Shown here piece by piece: positions 60,106-64,000 of a stretch of 64,000 nt of DNA. The notes beneath the pieces are model-generated. The model was not told the DNA's origin. It saw only the letters and a list, made by a program, of their open reading frames with translations, and made no database searches. The stretch is from Talpa occidentalis. Taxonomy: Eukaryota > Chordata > Mammalia > Eulipotyphla > Talpidae. Where the stretch lies: positions 13,643,214 to 13,707,213 of the forward strand of contig NW_023600993.1 in the NCBI RefSeq assembly GCF_014898055.3, written 5' to 3'. Every line of letters starts with the position of its first letter. Within the stretch, counting starts at the first letter, position 1. The position numbers and the translations under genes were made by a program.

Positions 60106-60411
60106 GGGCCTCCCCAGTGGCGCAGCGGTTGAGCGCTGGGTTGCTAAGCTGCCCGCGGCCTCTGCGGTGCCGGTTTGATCCCCGGCTGCTCCCCAGCCAC
60201 CGGATGAGGGTCCCGCATGGTGCGCAGACCTCTCCTGCCGCCCGCTGCTCCCCTCAGCAGTGTACTTCGGTCCTTCTGCCTGTTCTGCTCCCTGCTCTGG
60301 CTCTGGTGAATTCTCTCACCCTCCCGCGCTTCTGACTGTACCCAGTGCATGTATAAACAAAACAAACAAACAAATAAATAAATAAATAAAACATGCCTCT
60401 ATTAAAAAAAA
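60106..60411 (+). mobile_element. tRNA-derived SINE, form B with extra 3' segment
   Basis: Perfect 15-bp TSD AAAAATTGAACACTG (60091-60105 and 60412-60426). The A box TGGCGCAGCGG is exact; the B-box region is CGGTTTGATCCCC with one change. Instead of TGCTTGTATAAATAA the tail reads TGCATGTATAAACAAAAC, then (CAAA)n/(TAAA)n, then a unique CATGCCTCTATT (about 60392-60403) before the final poly(A). The copy at 62087 has the same unusual tail. Confidence 0.96.
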
Positions 60412-60429
60412 AAAAATTGAACACTGAAA

Positions 60430-61438
60430 AAATTAGCACATTTCCAATTCTAAAAACATAAAAAATGAGTTAATCATCAACAAGCATCCAAGAATAGAGG
60501 CCTTTCAAGTTCTGAACATGGAGCCCAATGTTTGACTGTCATTCACCCCAGGGCCATAATCTCAATATTCTGAGAAAGTTTCCCAACCAAATCACATGCA
60601 AACCACTAAACAATTAACTACTAGAGGACCAAGAAGTGAGAGGTAGGAGTGAAAAAAACTGAACTGCAATGAACAAATATATTACAAAGTTCAAATCTAC
60701 TCTGTCTCTATACTAGAGAAGAAGTACATTAGTCTAAGAGATACATGCTAGCATTATTCTTGGAAAGAATCTAGCTACTACATCAAGATTAAGGAAAACT
60801 GGACTACACAACAGTCTTTATAGATCCAATGTATTTGTAAGTAAAATCCTTTCTTATTTAGCATCTTATCACAGGCTTCTATTAAAACTCTTTTCCCTCC
60901 TTTATTTGCTATATGACAAAGTATAAAGTGTTATTAAAAATCAATATTACATTATATTTATCATGTAAAAATAAATCATTGCAAGAAAGGTTTGAAAATA
61001 TACAAAAAATTCTCAAATTTGAAATGGAAAAAAAAATATATGTATAAAAGCTACTCTTACGTTGTTCCTCGGGGTATTTATCAGATGTTTCTTTAAATTA
61101 GTAAGTTATGCTATGTGTTATAAAATAAACTGTCCAAAAAAAAGGAAGAGGCAATACAACATCAACTAATAATACATAAAATATAACAAATTCATGGACC
61201 CTAATATTGTGTCTTGTTATCATTATAAATGGGAAAATAAGTCTGTCAACAATCAAATCCAGGGGAAAAACAGCTTAATCAGTATGACCAATACTTCCAG
61301 TTTTCAAAACATAACTCACTCTGACATATAAAAATCTAAAGAACAGTTTCTTCTCTGAGTTTTGTGTACTTTCTTATTCTGTGACAAAATTAGATATATT
61401 CAATCAAAAGAAACCAGAAGAATTAAAGAATATCTAAG
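60430..61438. other. Unassigned AT-rich noncoding DNA
   Basis: About 1 kb with no gene or nameable repeat. Confidence 0.55.
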
Positions 61439-61439
61439 T

Positions 61440-62000
61440 AAGAAAGTTTGTTAAAATTACCCAGTGATCCATTAATTCCATATATACATGTACCTGTCAT
61501 AGCTGGACTACTCATAAAGGAAACAAGAAAAAAAAACCTCAACTGTCCACTAATATTGAATGGTCAAACAAATCATTAATACTTGTGTCTATACAATTAT
61601 ACACACATACACATACACACACACACGTGCAATATTATTCAGCCATAAAAACAAATGAGTAATGATAAATGCTAAAATGCAAGTAACCTTAAAGAAATTA
61701 CGAAAGTCAGAAACAAACAAAATATTATGTGATTCCATTTATATGAAATATCAACAGTAAGTGAATACACAGAGACATAACACAAACTTGTTGAGGAGAA
61801 GGACTAAGATGAGGGGGGAATTGGGAGCAACTGATTATTAACAGTTCCGTGTTTCCTTCTGGGGTGAAGAAAATGTTTTGAAACTAGATGAGGTGGTGAT
61901 TTGCATGAAGAACATTGTCAATGTGCCAAATGTGCCTGAACTGTTCACTTTAAAATGGTTAATTTTAAGAGACTCTCACCTGAATTTATAAATAAAAAAC
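61440..62000 (+). mobile_element. L1 3' region, plus strand
   Basis: Forward L1 3' region: GATCCATTAATTCCATATAT (61466), ATTATTCAGCCATAAAAACA (61633), ATGTGATTCCATTTATATGA (61726), CTTCTGGGGTGAAGAAAATG (61856) and TTCACTTTAAAATGGTTAAT (61945), ending in an AATAAAAAAC run. A CA-rich microsatellite lies at 61600-61628. Confidence 0.88.
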
Positions 62001-62005
62001 AGAGC

Positions 62006-62086
62006 AGCCACATATTGGTAATAACACATCAAGAGGATCACCACCGTGGTATCCTTCCCAATAATGCATAAGCTCACTCTGATCTT
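62006..62086 (+). mobile_element. Older L1 3'-end type, left part
   Basis: GTGGTATCCTTCCCAATAAT (62047) and ATAAGCTCACTCTGATC correspond to the older L1 3'-end type seen at 34820-35760. Split by a SINE; continues at 62406. Confidence 0.55.
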
Positions 62087-62405
62087 TTTTTTTTTTTTTT
62101 ATAGAGGCATGTTTTTTTTTATTTATTTATTTGTTTGTTTGTTCGTTCGTTTTGTTTATACATGCACTGGGTACAGTCAGAAGCGCGGGAGGGTGAGAGA
62201 ATTCACCAGAGCCAGAGCGGGGAGCAGAACAGGCAGAAGGACCGAAGTACACTGCTGAGTGGGGCAGCGGGCGGCAGGAGAGGTCTGCGCGCCATGTGGG
62301 ACCCTCCTCCTGTGGCCGGGGAGCAGCCGGGGATCGAACCGGCGCCGCAGAGGTCGCCGGCAGCTTTGCAACCCAGCGCTCAACCGCTGTGCCACCGGGG
62401 AGGCC
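62087..62405 (-). mobile_element. tRNA-derived SINE, form B with extra 3' segment, intact boxes
   Basis: Perfect 16-bp TSD AGCTCACTCTGATCTT (62071-62086 and 62406-62421). On its own strand the B box GGTTCGATCCC (62330-62340) and A box TGGCACAGCGG (62384-62394) both fit consensus. The tail carries (AACG/AACA)n/(AATA)n, then the unique CATGCCTCTAT (reverse complement at 62101-62111), then poly(A). Together with the long pure terminal A run this is a strong candidate for one of the youngest insertions here. Confidence 0.97.
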
Positions 62406-62765
62406 AGCTCACTCTGATCTTAAAAAACACAGACAAGCTCAAACTGCGGAATATTCCACAACATAACTGACCAGTGCTCTTTATAGTCACCATGGGCATG
62501 AAAGACAACAAAAAGCAAAGGCCTATCAAAGTAAAAGGTTAAAGAGACATAACAACTAAAAGCACTGTGGGTTCTAAACAATCCATTGGCAAAATCTGGA
62601 TAAAATCAGTAATTTAGTTACGTATTATACCAATGTTAACTTCTTAAATTTAAGAAATTGTACTATGGTTATGTAAGATGTTAACATCAGGGGAAGTTTG
62701 ATGAAGATTGAAAATATTTGAAAATAAAAAGACTGAAATTATTTGAAATAAAAAGTAAAGGAAAG
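62406..62765 (+). mobile_element. Older L1 3'-end type, right part
   Basis: GGAATATTCCACAACATAAC (62449), AAATTGTACTATGGTTATGT (62654), then AAGATGTTAACATCAGGG and TATTTGAAATAAAAAGTAAA at the end. Same element type as 34820-35760; it continues after the SINE. Confidence 0.7.
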
Positions 62766-63570
62766 AAGAAATGAAGAAGAGTGTAAGGAAAGGAAGAGAT
62801 TTAACAAACAACTTCAATTTTCATCATGAGAAAATGTATAAAGGAAATGTTGAAATAAATTAAGTGAATCAGAAGTACATGGGTTATTCTAATGGCAAGA
62901 GTTGATGCATCTGCATCTGCCTAATGGATACATTCATTTGGGGTAAGGGAGAGACTCCTCAATGTAATATTTAACTTTTAGAAATTGGGTTAAGCAGGAG
63001 TAAAATAAATACTGACATTTCAAAGAATAAATCCAAAATTAAAACACAAAGTCAAAGGGGAAAATCAAAACAAAGCACTGTACTATTACAAATCCTAATA
63101 TTACAACTACATTTTAAATTTAATATTAAAATGCAGAAAGCACATTTATCTTAGCGGAGTGATTAAAATAACACTAACTTAAAACAGTTTGATAATTTAA
63201 TCAAATTCTATTTTACTTTAAATCTGTAACACTCATTAGAAACATTTTAATACCAAAGATGAAAGCAATTTTAAACTTAAATCATATTGTGCCTTGACAT
63301 CAAACTCTTAGTTGTCTTGATATTATGGAAGACGCAACTTCCTATTAAAAATAATTATCTTGAAAATGTGTACACTAACCAAAAGGATCAATTTTTCAAA
63401 CAAAACCTCCCAATATAACTTCTATAAACATTTCCAAATATATTAATCATATTTAACATTCTGGCATCCATAATGATATGAAAATAATACTAACAATATG
63501 GTAAGACAATCATCCACAGCAAATGTGCTACTTAATTACTAAACAGAAGACACTTAAATAAATGATCAGG
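62766..63570. other. Unassigned AT-rich noncoding DNA
   Basis: No gene and no repeat I can name. Confidence 0.55.
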
Positions 63571-63574
63571 ATTT

Positions 63575-63740
63575 AAGAACCACACTTTCATAGCCCTCAG
63601 AAGGAGCCAAACCTGCTGACACACCCTGATTTCAGATGCCTAGCCTCCAGAAACCTGAGTTAATAAATTTCTGTTATTTAAGTCACCCAATCCATTTGTG
63701 GTCCTTTGTTACAGCAGTCCTGAGAAACTAATACAGTCAC
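63575..63740 (+). mobile_element. MaLR-type LTR, 3' end
   Basis: Ends like a MaLR LTR: CAGAAGGAGCCAAACCTGCT, TCAGATGCCTAGCCTCCAGA, TAATAAATTTCTGTTATTTA and CAGTCCTGAGAAACTAATAC. The 5' part is not recognisable upstream. Confidence 0.75.
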
Positions 63741-64000
63741 TACGCAAATAAAACAGGGTGTGACTATATTCACACAACAGCCTTCCCCGGAACAGCATTC
63801 ATATTCAAAATAGTCATTTTCTGCGCCCCTGCAGACAACATACTTTACAGAATATGGCAGTCTCAACTGCCCTCTGAAAGAGGTTGCCTTGAACCCAGCC
63901 TGTGTGGCCTGGTGCCCAGTTTTGTACCACATCAGCAGCAATAGACTGACTGAACCTTGGGTGGGTGGCATCAGGCTGAAGCTCATCAGTGTTTTTAGAC
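63741..64000. other. Unassigned moderate-GC DNA at window edge
   Basis: About 260 bp of less AT-rich sequence reaching the window end. A minus-strand frame of 102 codons (63678-63986) crosses from here into the MaLR LTR, so it is probably chance. Nothing further can be said without the next sequence. Confidence 0.4.

Noticed and set aside
63678..63986. 102-codon minus-strand open frame at the window edge
   Set aside because: Overlaps a MaLR LTR end; no recognisable domain. Kept only as unassigned sequence.
1..64000. Bacterial or phage operons, CRISPR arrays, toxin-antitoxin or defence systems
   Set aside because: No long ORFs, no ribosome-binding sites, no regularly spaced repeats; the whole composition is that of a mammalian repeat-rich desert.

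Overview
This window is mammalian nuclear DNA from a gene-poor, AT-rich, CpG-depleted region: an intergenic desert or the interior of a very large intron. I find no intact protein-coding gene, no tRNA or rRNA gene, no CRISPR array and no bacterial or phage-like organisation. Nearly everything that can be named is a transposable element. The mammal assignment rests on L2, MIR, L1, MaLR-type LTR, hAT-type MITE and class I ERV LTR sequence. These families were identified from memory of their general sequence, so boundaries are approximate unless a target-site duplication (TSD) is quoted.

The dominant lineage-specific feature is a tRNA-derived SINE of about 260-320 bp, present in 16 copies on both strands. 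It has Pol III A and B boxes, an unrelated body and a tail of AATAAA repeats followed by TCTT and poly(A). I see an older form (A, 5 copies), a younger form (B, 11 copies) and two mosaics within B. It is not the carnivore CAN, horse ERE, cetartiodactyl or vespertilionid VES SINE as I know them. A horseshoe/leaf-nosed-bat-type SINE is my best guess, at low confidence.

Layout. 1-4.2 kb: unassigned AT-rich DNA, a hAT-type MITE and a CpG-richer strip near 0.5-1 kb. 4.2-7.8 kb: SINE, L1 ORF2 relic, antisense L2, SINE. 7.8-14 kb: unassigned. 14-17.6 kb: MIR, antisense L1, SINEs and an LTR-like repeat. 20.7-25.8 kb: SINEs, a long L2 and a head-to-head SINE pair. 28.6-29.4 kb: antisense L2 and MIR. 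31.5-35.8 kb: (AT)n tract, broken L1 ORF2 with its reverse-transcriptase FADD motif, SINEs and an unidentified coding-like relic at 33.1-33.6 kb. 36-37.6 kb: MIR and hAT fragments. 40.7-41.7 kb: antisense L2. 44.3-47.4 kb: L2 split by a solo class I LTR, then L1 relics carrying a SINE, a 115-bp L1 3' end and a 24-nt U6 snRNA fragment. 48-55.6 kb: MIRs, SINEs and antisense L1. 58-64 kb: MaLR LTRs, a converging L2 pair and L1 3' ends interrupted by SINEs.

Nothing here works together as a pathway. The value of the window is as a record of retrotransposition. The observations most worth checking are the tailless U6 insertion (47149-47172), the two SINEs sharing an extra 3' segment, the internally deleted SINE with a perfect TSD, the G-quadruplex-bearing L1 3' end, and the unidentified coding-like relic at 33121-33603. 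I found no convincing previously undescribed biological system.
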